A stretch of DNA of 64,000 nucleotides from Chionis minor. Its lineage: Eukaryota; Chordata; Aves; Charadriiformes; Chionididae. Under the pieces are notes generated by a model. The model did not search any database and was not told where the DNA came from. It saw nothing but the letters and a program-made list of their open reading frames with translations. The stretch spans positions 62,001 through 126,000 of the forward strand of contig VZSF01008505.1 of assembly GCA_013398295.1 (NCBI GenBank). The letters are read 5' to 3'. Below, piece by piece: positions 1-13,800 of the stretch; positions within the stretch are counted from its first letter, which is position 1; the number at the start of each line of letters is the position of its first letter. The position numbers and the translations under genes are program-made.

Positions 1-1247
1 ATTTCTAAGAGGTGCTTTCTGTTTTTCTTTCAAGTTGTGTTGGATAAGATTTGTGCCCTCTCCTGCAGCTCAGAACTTCTGCTTTACTAAAGTATGAGCT
101 CCAGTAGTGTTAAGAGAAAAAGGGGCTTATTTTATTTATTACTATTTTCCTTATATTTTTTGTAAGAGTGCAATTAAAATGCTGTTTACTATAGGTTACT
201 TTCCAACCCCCACCCTTCTTAATTGTTTACTTGGAGCTCAGAACACAGTTCATTGTTAGGAAGAAAGAGAATAATTCAGACAACTTAGTCAATCAGTATG
301 CAGCTTGTTTCAATTTTTACACTGCCTCTATTGTGTGGAAAATATGACTTTTATAAGCATGATAGTGCAACCATGAAATGAGAGTTTTTGAAAATGTTAC
401 ATCCATAAAATGAGAGGGTTTCAGAAATTAATTATGTACTCTTAGACGATACTGTAATGTAAGTTGTTGCAATGTTCTTTAGGTGCATGCTGTACAAATA
501 TTATAACCAAAAATCTACATGAAAGGAACATTGTTTGCGAAGTCAAGTACTCAGAAGCTAGGAAATACTGGATTTATGGTTGTTTATGCAAATGTAATTT
601 TCCTCTCTTGTATGTGCTTTCTACACACTGAATGAGGCAGGAGTCCCGGAGAAAAATAGTGCGCAATCAGGTAATCAGATACTTAATCACAATGCATACA
701 CATATGGAGCGAAACTAAGGTTGTGTGTGCAACCATAAATCTGACAATCTCTGACTCTCAGGTACTTGATGTTGAAAGAATTTTAAGTTGCGACATTTCT
801 TGTTTTCAGGTAGGGTTTCCCAACTTTAAAAAGGAAAAGATTTAAGTACTTTATGCAGTGGTTAAGGTTGGATGCAACTCTAAGGATGGAAGTTCAGGGA
901 GAGGGGCTGAACATTACAGCTGGTCCAGTTGTCAGGTAACACAGCACAAGATTGGAGCAGTGTGGTGCCGGCGACGTTAGTTATGCTTGCCCCAGTAACT
1001 GTAACCAGTCTCCCTGCCTTTTGGACCTTCTACCTTCACCACTGTAACAGAAATCACTGCCAAAGGACTTGCAAGGATTAGCAGCGGTGGCTGGCAGGGC
1101 GAGAGAATTGTCTCTGTGCAGTGACAATTAATTGTCAGATTCAGGTATTGCAGGCATGAGGAATGCCAAACTCAGACTGTTTTCCTTCTGGGTGAAGTGA
1201 AGCAAAATTTCATGGATTGGAGGGAAAAAAAGAGGCTCCTAACTTGA

Positions 1248-1295
1248 GGAGTTTTTTGTTTGGGTTTTTTGTTGGGTTTTGGTTTTTTTTTTCTT
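1248..1295. repeat. T/G-rich low-complexity tract
   Basis: Runs of T are broken by G and GGG (gttttttgtttggg and similar) and end in a T10 stretch. It has no coding content. Confidence 0.85.
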
Positions 1296-2384
1296 TTCTG
1301 CTATGCATTATCAAAAGCCTACTACTAACTGCGCAAATATGAAAGATTTTCAAATATAAATCCACAGGATGGATTAATAATGGGAAATGATGAGGGAGTT
1401 AAAATATTTGAGTACTATCATCTGCTAAATTTGAAACGGTGTGCCCAGATTGGATCTCTTACAGTGCATCAAGATTTTTGCAAAAGAGCAAGCGCCTTGT
1501 AAGAAGGTTTCAGTTCAATTTATCTTCCTGAAGTAGCCCATCAAACCTGATGGATAATTGTTTAAAAATATATCAGCCATCTTGGGCAAAACAAGCCAAT
1601 GCCAAACAACCTATAGCTGTCCAGCTATTCCTGCCAGCAGCTAACTGCTTTTGGAAAAGCTTCGTAAACTGGGCACAGTTCAGCTCCCTTGTCACCCTGC
1701 CTTGACAGCTACATCACAACATAGAATTGCCTGTGCTGTTGGAGTACGAGTGGGATTTGTGCATCCAGCACTGTATTTGGGTCAGAAAGCTTGCAGTCAA
1801 GTGAGTAGATTCTTGGCCTTCGACCCCTTGCTTTTTAATACATCACCTCAGTTTTGTAGCTCTCATGTGGAACTGTACTGATCAGAAGTGTAATGCGAAA
1901 CTGATTTTGCAAAACAATAAATTGCAGAGAGCTTGAGGAAACAGGTGGTTTTGGTTAGTAAATTGCACATAAAATACAAAACATCAGTAAATGGAAGTCT
2001 TGGCCCCAGGAGAGGAGAAGCGGTGTTTAGCCTCCTTGCTTTCCCTGTTCTAGTGATTGGTTTAAGCTCACTTGTCTTTGGCCCCAAAGGGGGCTGTTCT
2101 AGCAGCCCAGAATAGCCAGAGACTGCAGAAGCCCAGTCACAACCTTCCTGTCCGCATTTGCTGAGGATTGTAAATAGCAAGTTACAGCAGCAAGGAATCT
2201 AAGCTTCACGTGGGATTGCCTCCGATATGGGGATTTCCCAAGTTGCTGGATTTGCAAACTCTATGGACCCTGTTAGTGGCCAAAGTGGCATAATCTGCTA
2301 GATTGTCTGGACTCCTTTGAGGGTTTACAATGCTTCTGTTCTATGTGATGGCATATCATTCACAAAGAGAAATGAAATCATACC

Positions 2385-2461
2385 AAGAAAAACTAAAACC
2401 AAAACAAAATAAAAAATCCAAAACACTAAAAAAAAAACCCAAAAACCCAAACCCAAAAACT
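2385..2461. repeat. A/C-rich low-complexity tract
   Basis: This is A-rich sequence with interspersed CC and CCC (aaaacc, aaacccaaaaaccc and so on). On the opposite strand it would read T/G-rich, like the tracts at 1248-1295, 29966-30020 and 59346-59432. Confidence 0.85.
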
Positions 2462-3249
2462 TCCTTTGCAATTTACATTGAATAACTTTTCCATGAGGCT
2501 CAAACTGACTGCGGTAATAAAATGTAGTTGATATTGAATTAATCTTACCAATTTGATGCATGTGGTAAGGATGATGGTTGCTTCAATCCTTACTGTACCA
2601 TAGATGTATAAATGTAAATTGTGTTTTCTGAACTGGAGCTCTCTTTAATGTTGACTTCTAGCTGTGTTGCAGCTAAACCCGTGGCCAGATCCAAGACTGC
2701 AGACGCTCGCACACAATTAATCTCACAAATTTATGAATGCCAGAGCATGGAGCAAAATGAAAACAACTGGAGGAATGTATAAGGGGAATAATTGGACTGT
2801 ATCCAGATGTGCATGTGTAAAACATCACCGATTGACTCCTCCCCCATATCCTGTCTGAAGAAAGGAATTTTTTCAAAAATAAACTGGGGTTATTTAAAAG
2901 AAGTTGTGGTGTCTGAATGAAATCTAATAGGCAGGATTAGTGGTAATTAGGTACATTCTTTGCTTCTTGGTTTTTTTGGGTTTGGATTTTTTTTTCAACT
3001 CTGTTAGTATCATTGAATTTAGCAGATCCATTGCCAGTTTCAGTGTTACAGCTGGAGCTTTTGCTCCACATATTTCATCTGCAGGATAGAAAAAGAGAAT
3101 CACAAGGATTGTACGAGTGGGTGTGTGTTGTGCATTGATAATTTTATGGGTAACGGTGAGCACTTGTAAGTTGTCTACCAGAATATTTTTGTTGTGAAGG
3201 GGCAGAGGGACACTTGAAAAGTTTTATATAGAGGGACTTCAGTAAACTG

Positions 3250-3289
<40 letters not shown>

Positions 3290-3311
3290 NAGAAAAAGAA
3301 AAAAGAAAAAG
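3250..3311. repeat. Poly-A run (39 nt) with undetermined base, then A-rich tract
   Basis: There are thirty-nine consecutive A (3250-3288), then T and N (3290), then agaaaaag-type sequence to about 3311. The N next to a long homopolymer suggests that the true length was not resolved in assembly. No polyadenylation signal stands 10-30 nt upstream. Confidence 0.95.
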
Positions 3312-6300
3312 AAATGGCCCTTTCTCATGTCCTATTTGCAGACTGGAATAGCAATGAAGGTAACAAACATTCCCTTACACAGATTTTGTTAAATTGGTGG
3401 CTTTCAGTGAAAGAGGACTATCGTGGTGTATGCAGTTAGGGCCAGCGTCTTTCCTCTCAGCCACCACTGTATACTTTGACAGATCTATGATTACAGCAGG
3501 GATGGGAAGAGAAGAAAAAGGGAAGGGAAGGAGAAAAGTCTAGACTGGAAAAAAGTCAAATTTTGCTTTACTGCTTGATTTTTTTAAAAAAATAGATAAA
3601 TCTGTCATTCCCCTAATTATTTTGATGCACTTTTAATGTTCTTACTCCTTAATAAATTGCATTGCCCACCTTTAAATACTTGTGTGCTTTCTCAGCACAA
3701 ACTTTTCCTAGACATTTTGTAACACTTATTTTTCTCCCCAAGTTAAAATAGCAGGAACCTTGGCTGAGTTTCACAAAACACCCTCACAGGCTTGCTCTAC
3801 TGTCTTATGTTTACTTTGGTTCTATACCCAAATAGGTTGAGAAAAAAGAAAGAAATAGCACTGAATCTTCTTAAAAGCTGCAATTGATACTTACTGCGGG
3901 GAAGACTCGTAATGTTCTGATTCTTTTTCTAATCCTTGCTCACACAGCAGTGTCCCTGACGCCAAGGACATGAAAATAAAAAAAATTCTTTGGGGTTTGG
4001 ACCACGAGGCTCTAGCCACCTCCCTCCACAAAAGCCTTTATCACAGAAGCACTCTGTGCCGATTTCTTTTCACAAAATCTTGTTTTGGATTTCAACTTTT
4101 ATTTTAGCTCTTCTTAAAATGGAGTTGAAACAATACTACAGTTTGGCTTCTCTTGAAGGGGTGGGCTAGAACTTGGACTTTCTGTGCCTCAAGGAGTAAG
4201 ATTTTTTTTGTTTCCCCCCATCCCCATGGAAAAGGACATACTAAACTGTCCAGGCAGGCTCATATTGTTGCCAGAGATGTAAAATTCTTGCACTTAAATT
4301 GAATGAACACAGAGGCGCGATACTGTTTTTACACCAGATATAAAATTGCCAGACACAAATCTGATTTAACAGAATATGTTTTTGAACTTAGTGTCACAAT
4401 GTTTCCACTAGAACGCAGTGAAAGATATTTTTGAGAAGTAGGAATAGTCCTTGGATAAAAAGCCCCAGAGGTTCATCTGAAAATGCTTTATAGTTGGAAA
4501 GACTCTTTAAAAAAAAATAAAAAAATAAAATTCAGGATTGCCACAGCTCGTCATGTTGATTCGCTGAAGTTGCAGCAGCTGTCGAGGTGAGATCGAGTTG
4601 CCTTGGCAACAGCACATATTGTATAACAGTACCTCACCACCATCAAACCATTGAGGTGAGAAGTAGTTTAAAAGCGTTACTAAATTTTTATGATACGTCT
4701 GCTACATTTTCAACCTTGTGGTTGGCTGAGTTTACTCAGCTTAGCCTTCTTGGAGCCCAGAAAGCTCAGCTGCTGAATACTGCTTGGTGAAGAAAAGGGA
4801 GAAAAAATCCTTAATTTGTGTTTTTTTAAATGTTGAAGCTAAGCTGTCTGTATATAACTGTTCTTGTTAATTATGCCCACATTCACAATGCAGAGTTACT
4901 GGTGTATGTAAATGCATTTCTCATTTTTATACTTTCTGTTACAAGCAAGAGTGACTTTTTTTCACTGTTTTGGGTAATGAAAGCAGAAGATATTTAGAAA
5001 AATCTATTAAAACTTGTCAGAGAAAGCCCCAAACCCATGAAATTGGCCTGGTTTTATGGTTGCATTACGAATTTGGGCAAAATCCCTAAAGCATTCAAAT
5101 AGTGAGGTTTCTGTCTTTTGTGACGACACGAAGGTGCTGTGCTTTCTTTCCAATTTTTTTGCTTTCTGATGCTTTGTGCTTCCCACAGCTGTTTAATTTA
5201 ATAGAATATATAATCACTTCCAACCTCATTATTCACAAGGGATATCTGTTTGCGTGTCCCACCCTCTATATCATACGTTCAGCTAGAGAACTTCAAATCT
5301 GTTGTTTTACCAGTCCAGTGGCCTCCAGAAGATCTTTAAGGCTCTTTTCAGCATTTCTTTACTAACAAGCGTGTGTCTTGGTGAAGTGATAGTCATGAAG
5401 TTTTCATCTGCCTCCACCATTATTTCACTACGTTTTGGTTAATTTTGACAAATATCACCTTGAGTCTTTTTTGGGCTGTGATATTTAGATGACTTTAGTT
5501 AGAAACCAGGCAAAAACTGGTGGCTAGGTTATTTCATACTTTTAAATTTAAATCTGAAAACAAAAAAAAGCCCATGAACAAAAACATGCTATCAGCCTTA
5601 AGTGGGGGAGGGGGGTGGGGAGAGGAAGCAGCAAGAGGAGCAAGTGTTGTGAAAACCTTGCAAGTCACAACCACCTGGTTAGAGTAGTGAGTCCCATGTA
5701 ACTTAAAAAAGAACTGAGTTCAGTTGTAATGTCCAGAAAACAAACCTGCGAGATGCTGCCCAAAGCACTATTTAATAATTATTGCATGCAGCTTGGAGCT
5801 GGCCCAGATTCTACAGTGCTGTTGGATCCTCTCATGGGTTCACGCATACCACAGTGATTATTGAATGCTTTCTCGAGGTCCATTGTATCTTCTTACTTGT
5901 GGGATTTGGTGCCTCTAGTGTTGAGCTGTGGAACTATTTAACAAAGCTATATCAACAGCAGGTATGGTAGCATTCCTGCTCTGCAGTGAACTCGTGGACT
6001 GTGCAAGTTCAGTTGGTTTTAAGTGTGCCATACAGATCTGAATGAAATGATTTCATGTGCCTGGGAGCTGATCTAGCTACAGAATATTTTGTTAAAATTA
6101 TAGTGTACTTAACTGTTGTTGGAGTCACTTGCTGCTGCTGTTCTTTAGAATCAGAGGGCATTCAAAAGGCATCTTTCCTGTTCAGCTGTATTTCTGGGGA
6201 CCGACTTGCACAGTCAGCGTCCTGGTTGGCAAAGCGTGGCCGAAGGTGTGTCCTTGAGCACAGTTTGCTCAACTGCCACGCTTGGAGCAAGGGCAAGCTG

Positions 6301-9300
6301 GGTCATGCCTGTATCATCTTGTGCTGCTCATTGATGGAGCTTACAGCTGTTCTGGAACTGAAAACACTGTTGTCACACCGACACAGGTACCTGTGCTGAT
6401 ATAACCTGATTAAAAGTCAGGGCTTACTAACCTTCGTGCAACCCCTTGGAAACAGGTCTATCCTACTTCCAGATTTGTCCCCATTGTCTCTGTTCAGTGT
6501 TGCTTTGTGCAGGATGATATCATGCTGATGAAAATCAATTTGGCAGGGCTTCCTGCATTTTGTTCCGTCGTGTCCTTAACACGGGTGATGCTGTATTCCC
6601 TTTTCCAGTGTTAGTCAGTCTAGCAGAGGATATTTGATGTTTGTGGATTTTGAAGACTAGGAAGAAGAAACTGGAGTAATAGTGGTGAGGGAGTGATCTT
6701 TCCTTACAGTAGACTTTAAAGCCTATTAAGCTATCTAAACCAAGCACTGCTTTGTTCCTTGCAGATGCAGTTTTGTTGTGTAGTTGCACAGCTTGACACT
6801 TTGTACTCAATTTAAGTGAGGCCGCATGGAGGCAAATCTTAAAAACAGTCATCAGTTTGTAAATAATCCTCATTTTCCTAATATGATATGGTTTTGCAGC
6901 CTTTTAAATAGGGTCTAGCTGCGACTTCAGAGGAAAGAGAATGTTACTGGAAGACTGACAGATGACCTCCAAGCTTTTAGTCAGGGTGATAAGGATTGTT
7001 AGCCCTTTGGGCAAGAAACATTTTAAGTATTTTTACAGTGCCAGTTTGAAATATTCTCTAGATGCTCCCACAGTGCAAGTGATGATAATGGTCCTGTTAC
7101 TAGTCTTGAGTTTAGCAGTAGATTGACAGTATCTGCATTTCTAAGACCCATTTACCACCTTCTGCTCTCATTGCATCATAGACCCACACATTTGAATGTT
7201 TATTTTTACCAATGATCAGAATATGACTGAGTTCTACTGAGTTATTTCTCTTTATTAACCACAAGTAACAGACCTAATAACTATAGCATTTTGTGGCTGA
7301 AACATTCTGTTAATTCTTTATTGTAGTTTCTTGGGTGAGTGAGCTAGCCTATTAAATCTTCCAGTAGTTTTAAATAATAACTTGATTTTTGGAAGCTATT
7401 TTCTGTTAGCTGAGGCAACCAAATTGTTGTCTTGGCAGTCAGAGCACAACATATGTACCAGAACAAAAACTATGAGGAAGGGGATCAGAAAAATGATTAG
7501 TACATCAGGCTGCTAGTTGTCACGAAGGTTTCTGTGTTCTGCAGAGGAGAAGCTTCCTCCCCCTCTCCCCCCCGTATAGCTTTGAAGGCAGTTTTATCCT
7601 GGGCTGTAGAGAAAAGGCATCACTATTTTTGATTTGTTGATAACCTGCCGTTGGGGAATTGTATAGTAGATGCACTCCTTTGTTCCTTTTTTTCATTCTT
7701 TTGGGGATTATTGTACTCATAGGTTGGATCCTTAAAGAAATGGTATTTGAATTCATTCCGTCTCCCTCTATAATGGCAAATGAGAGAGGCTGATAATTGA
7801 ATACACTTGGAAGAATTACCATAATGCTTTTATTGCATTAATGTCCTTTCTCTGACAGTACTGAGGGTGCAGACCACGATCCACCCATGCAGTAGAGTTG
7901 TTCAGTCATCTACTAGTTTGTTTGTATTTCAAGCCTTGATGTCTGTCTGTGTGTATACACGGTTGTCATCACCACGGGAGTTAACATCCTGTCTTCTTGA
8001 GGAAGTGAATATATATCAGCTGTGATCCATAGCTGGGTGGATTTTGTCATGATGGCCATCTTGGCATGTATAATTGCAGTAGAATGAGAATATTCCTGAA
8101 GCCCATGTCTCTGCAACTTGATGCCATTTTCAGCAGGAATAGCAATTATGCTCTGACTGCCCCACTGAAGCTCTCATAGGTCCAAGTGGGAAAAGCTAGG
8201 CACGTAGCGAGTGCACACCCCGTAACTCTGGTAACACTGGTCTAATATCTACCGTAGAACACGTATGCAGTGAAGCATTGTATGTGTCCTGTGGATGGAG
8301 GTAGGTATCAATGTGCATGCAGTCTGTCTACAAGAGCTTTGACTAGGCTGCCTGGCTTCTGGGAATCCTGAATAAGTGACCATGACCTTTCTTTTCAGTT
8401 AGGAAAAGTTTCCATTGCGATAAGCGAGTATTTCCAGGGAAGTGTTGTCATACGGTGCCTTAGCTGGAACACAGCTATTTTACTGATTGCTAGAATGTGG
8501 GGCCTCAACAAAATTAACACGCTGGAACAGGAACAGAAAGAAGTCATTTAACTATGAGTTGGTGTATACTTGTGTTCTGTTAAAGTGAAATTTGCCATTT
8601 TCCCATCCATGGAGTCACTTAATAAGCCAGAGAGACTAGAGGTAGTACGAGGATAGTAAAAAGCATCAGTGTAAGAGATGACAGTGACTCCAGTCTGAAA
8701 ATAAGGGTTGTACAGATAGGAATGTTCTTGTTTGATTTAATTGTGTGGGAGTAATCACTGCAGATGAGATAGGTTATAGGACTGGATACAGTATCTCTTC
8801 TATTATTTGTTTTTTATATAATTTCTTGTTAATCCGTGGCTATTGATAAAAGCCATGAAAGCCTTCACAGTGTGAGTAGCTTTTATACGATACATCATTT
8901 TTTACAAGGGACATCCCATGTGCTAATCCATGTTTCTAAGTATATCTAATGTACTATCTACTTATCTAAATTTTTTCTTCTTGGCTTCCCACTTTCGCAC
9001 TGCCCTTTTAATTTTGTACCTGGCTAACAAGTGAGAAGTAAGCTCAGAGTAGTCGTTTGAACATTTTGCAAGAAAGAATAGTCTTGTAATTAAAACATAG
9101 GATGAAAAGTTAAAAGCTGTGATTCAGTTCCTGTATCTACTGTTTATCATGTTGTTAAATCACTTTAAGTAGATACTGTCAAGGTGAAGTCAGACTTCAG
9201 TCTGCAATTTTGTTATCTGTAAGATGTAAACAAAACTTTACCATAATGAAAGCATGATAAAAATCTCCAATTTTGACAGTGTATTTGACAGCATTTGGAA

Positions 9301-10734
9301 AAGTAGCAATTCCTGTCCTGAATCAGATCAGTGTGTGAAAGCAGCAAATGCCAGATGCTGAAGAGGAACTAAATCTAATGGACTACTACAGTCCCCACAG
9401 CAGACGGTTGGGGAGCATTCGGCTCACTCCCTGGCTTTATGAAACTTTGTTTCCTTGCATGGTTTCCTTTTTTCTTTTCTAATACAGCTGGGGGCATCCA
9501 TAGGAAAGGATTCCTGGAATCACACTGAATTCGTAGTCTCAGGGATGCTTGGCATCAGTGGAGGTCATAGCTTAAGTATGTGCTTTGTTTAAAGAAACTT
9601 GTCTTTATCAGCTTTCACAGAGGAAATGCAAAAGTTAGTCACTTGTTTGATTTAATCTTCTGTTTATGTTGGAGAAAACAATATTGAAAAATATAGAAAA
9701 TTAATTTTAAAGCTACGGAATGGTAGTTGGGTACTTGGAGGAACAGGTAGAACCTTACACTACTGAGTACAGTATTGTTTTTGTTTTAAATGAAAACATC
9801 AAATTAATGTCTCTGGTTGCAAACTCTCTCACCCATAAAATATCATGCATCTTCCCTTTAACATTTCAATTTAATAATTAATGTTTATGGAGAGTGCTTA
9901 GATCTTTTACGCAATGCAGAAAGGCAAAAAATAAATGTTGCCTAACCATTTAAATGCCACTGCTCAACAATGGGTTAAAAATACTGCACATTTCTGGAAA
10001 CATTAGAAGCCCTGATGGGTGGAGTACAGCAATGGGCGTTTTAGTGTAGATGAGTTTACTAACCCTTTGCTGTACAGCTGAAATACAAAAAGACTGAAGT
10101 GATGGCCAGCAGGAAAAGTGGATTCTTGGGAAGCCGTGTTTAATGAAGCCTGTTTAAAAAAGTTTTCTGTGCAAAAGAGACTTAGTATTTTCTGCCGCAG
10201 GAGGAGCAAGGATTTTAACTATTTTCTAATCATTAGCTTTTTCTCCTAAATACTATAGGAAAAGCAATGCAAGAACACCTTTAAAGAGTTAGGAAAGCTC
10301 ATTAGCAACCAGTTGCCAAAATATCTGTTTCTACGTACTCTACCCAAGTTAGAAAAATGAAATTAAATGAAAGATGTTTTTTACATCTGGTTTTGAATCT
10401 GGAAATAAGTTGATACAGACAGAGATTCAATGGACAGTTTAATTGCTGTAATAAATTTGCAGTAAACCTTGTGGAAATAATATTTTCTTTTTTCATTGTG
10501 AAGATGGGTACATCCTTATATAAAGAGAAGCCTGCTTCCTTCGTTGTCTCATTGTTGATTGCTATAAATTTTCAGTTAGCTTTTTGTGATGGGTGCATAA
10601 GAAATCCTATCTGTATGAAAAATTATGGAAAGTGTGGGCATCCACAGAGGTGGTCAATAAGCTGTGGTGCTAATAACAGAAATTCCAGGAAGAAATGCCT
10701 TTTTATTATGCTTTTCAAAAATAGCCTCTGAAGA

Positions 10735-10800
10735 TTCCACAGGGGTGCTTTGTGGGAGGGCATTCCATGCTGTGGGAGCAGAACAAGTGCCCTTAGGCAT
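10735..10800 (-). mobile_element. Possible second relic of a LINE ORF2 C-terminus
   Basis: The minus strand reads KGTCSAPTAWNALPQSTPVE, which fits the same APxxWNxLP retrotransposon C-terminal motif as the piece at 60778-60860. Only about 65 bp is recognisable, and the flanks are ordinary AT-rich DNA. Independent conservation of A-P-x-x-W-N-x-L-P is suggestive, not proof. Confidence 0.35.
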
Positions 10801-13800
10801 CTGAGGTCAAAATGTGAACAAGGACTTCAGACATTTATAGTTATGTTTCTCCTTCATTATGAAAAAAATTATCTCAACACTTTAGAGACAGTTTATGTAG
10901 CAAGCTTAATTTGGGGGTTACCAACACTTTAGTGACATAAGTTATGTGAAACTTAGATTCTAAATTCTCTGTTATTCCCATAATGACCCTCTTCACTGTG
11001 TGTAGTGCACATCTTCCTGTAGACTTCATTTTGGACATGTGAAGTGATGCTTTTCTGCAAATTGTTTGCCGCTGAGATGATGGACCAACACCCTACCCTA
11101 CCAAATGGAAAAGATGACTAGCTACTTCTGGGCTAGGCTGGGACCCAGCCAAGAGGGGATAAAGGAAGGTGCGGTGCATTATTTCCCAGAGTCTTGACCC
11201 CTTTGTTTTTGGAGCAGAACCAGAAGTTGACCTCTTCTTTGGGAGATGAAGGTGCCTCTACAGATTGACTCTCCTGCTCAGCTGGACTTGCCATTGCGTG
11301 GTGGAAAGCAGATGCCCTTATCTATATTTGTTTTGTACTGGCAGCTTATTCTGTAGACTGGCAGCTCTCATTCTGGGTAAGCATGGGGTGCTGCTGCCTT
11401 TCAGGCCCGCACTGATAAGTAGCTACACCGTTCCTAGTAAATTGAGTTCTTCAGTTCTTTTGTTAGAACCTCTGTCTTGTGCCTCTGTTGTAAGTACCTC
11501 TGCCCAGCTCTTAACACACTACTCCGAGCACCTTCCTGAGGAGCATGGCATGGGAGCTGAGACTTTCAAAAAGCCATTCTGGAGAGAAGGAGCTAGGGGG
11601 TGCAGGCCTAGAGGATGCAAAATTGTCTGCACTGGGGTAGAGCAGAGAAGAAAAGAGAATGTGCTTAAAACAGAAAAACATCTGAGAATCTCTGAGTTAG
11701 GCTGTGTTTTTGATGAAGACTGCGTGTTGTCTTGTACAGCAAAGATGCTAGCTGCCGTGTAAATAGCAAAGTAAGGGTAGGGCTTAGTTACAAGGAACTC
11801 TTGTGCTTTTTAAGTCGGGTTTGCTTTTCTGTTCACTCTGTGTAGTTTATATAAGAGGTTTACACACATCAGTTGCGGAGTTTTTACTATTATGGCTTTA
11901 AGCTGTTGATTCAAAACTTGAGGGACTTGAGAGAACTGAAAAAATGGGGGAGTGGGGTGGTTATTGAACTTAGCAGTGCTCAACCAAGCAGTTGGTCAGC
12001 TTTTTCCATGGTTAAAATACCTCTTTATCATCAGGTCCTGTACCATGAATCATTATAGTGATCACTGTTGATGGCGATGCACATGTTCTTTGTTCCTTAG
12101 ATGCCTCCAGTAATGTTCAGAACATGTCTCTCTCTGTTTGGTGTCAATCCCACATGAATACATATGCTTTTGATATGAAATATGATGCTTTTCCAATTAT
12201 TTTGTGTCTGACTTCCTAAACAAGAATATAAAGATATGTCAGTTTTCCAGATTATGTAAATTATCCCACTAGGTCTCTGTTAGATCGATTAAGTAATAAT
12301 TTTGATTCTGTACTGAAAATTTCTAGCTTCTCTGGTTTGTTTTGTGTGCCATTAGTAAGTCAATCCACAGCCATTTTAGATAACTGTGCAGCAGTTTCTT
12401 CCGTAACCCTTTCTTAACCTTAATCCCACCTCTACAGCCTCTTGTCCTCATCACCGTGTGTTATACTTACCAGTAAGTAGGTCTTTCTATGTTCTTATTT
12501 TCATCTTTGAGATACTCTGCTTTAAAATCATCCTCACTAGATTCTTCTCCCCCGCACCCCCACCTCCCCTTTGAGGTATGGATAAATAGGGAACAAGTGT
12601 TGTGATTCTGTAACTAATAGCTTCTTTTTTTTCCCTTTTTCTTTTTAAGCAGTGCTGTTTCTGTGTGGATGCGTGTATGTGAGGGCAGTGAGGATTTTCT
12701 TAGACTGCAGAGAAAGCTGAAAACTTACAGCCTAATTCAAATTAATTAGAAATGCATTCTTATGAAACTCAGCACCTGACATCAGTCAATTTTTGTGCTA
12801 AATGATCCTAATAATGAAGATCTTTTCAGCTGTGTTGCTTAAGCTTAGGGAATTTAGAATCCAGTGGTAATTAGAGTATAATTAATTTAGATTAAGGGGT
12901 ATATGTCTGTTATATATAAAATTTTCCTCCTTTTCAGTGAGTGTAGGAAAAACTCCATCATGTGCTTCTCTTTGATATGATTTTGTGTCCTAGTGTTCTG
13001 AAAGGCTCTGGGATTTTGTTTATACCTACTGACAATATCAGAGGCCACTGTGTTCCCATCTTCACTTACCTTGGAGAAGAAAATAGTGTCTGTTTTCTAA
13101 GACTGTAACAGATATTTTCAGTCCCTTTACAAACAGTGACCTTCTTTGCAAAAAATCCCTAGAAGTAGAGGTCTCTCTCCATATACAATCTGTGGCCAGA
13201 GTCGTCTTTGCACTTCAGTAGTTCTTATCTTTAAAAACACTTCCTGCGCCAAATGTGTCCTCTGCAGGAGATGTGAGAGTTGCATGGGGCGATGGAAGTG
13301 AATTCAAGAAAAGCAAGGGAAATCGGGGTTCTTCTGTAAAGGCTCTGTGAAGCTACCAAATGAATTTGATTTTAAAAATCTTAGTTTCGTGTTCTTAGAC
13401 TACAATCTATTTTTCCCTTGTCTAAATCAGATTCTCCCCCTCCCCATTTCTAAAGTGCAATTTCAGGGCAGATTGAAATGTATTTGAGGTATTCTGTTTC
13501 CACTAGGGAATGTGAATTTCTTTTAACTGTAAATTTTCCAGGCTTATAACAGTTGCTTTTGGTAAGATTTTTTTTTTTTTTTAAAGTAATGGCGGTAGTT
13601 CTGTAATGTATTTTATTCAAATATACATGCATTTAGCCTTGTCTATTGCCATGTACTTTTTTCTGGTTACTACTAGTTATTAAATAGTTTCATAATGTAT
13701 TAGTATAAACCTGTCATTATTTCAAACTATTTCAGTGTAATATATTATTAGATATTTAAACTGCTAGACAATCTAGTTTTTAGAACATTGGGAATATTCT

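Noticed and set aside
3250..3311. Poly-A run as the tail of a processed pseudogene
   Set aside because: The upstream sequence has no coding resemblance and no polyadenylation signal at the right distance.
5782..5970. SVELWNYL in a 62-codon + frame, similar to the LINE 'LWNSLP' motif
   Set aside because: Only LWN and one or two residues agree, with no proline and no supporting flank.
10471..10731. 86-codon frame with a hydrophobic stretch followed by six cysteines, superficially like a secreted defensin
   Set aside because: Cysteine spacing does not fit the beta-defensin pattern. It sits in the sense strand of a DNM3 intron with no promoter or neighbouring paralogues.
11265..11762. 165-codon open frame on the + strand
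   Set aside because: No family motifs and no splice or promoter context. A run this long is about what chance allows in 64 kb of both strands.
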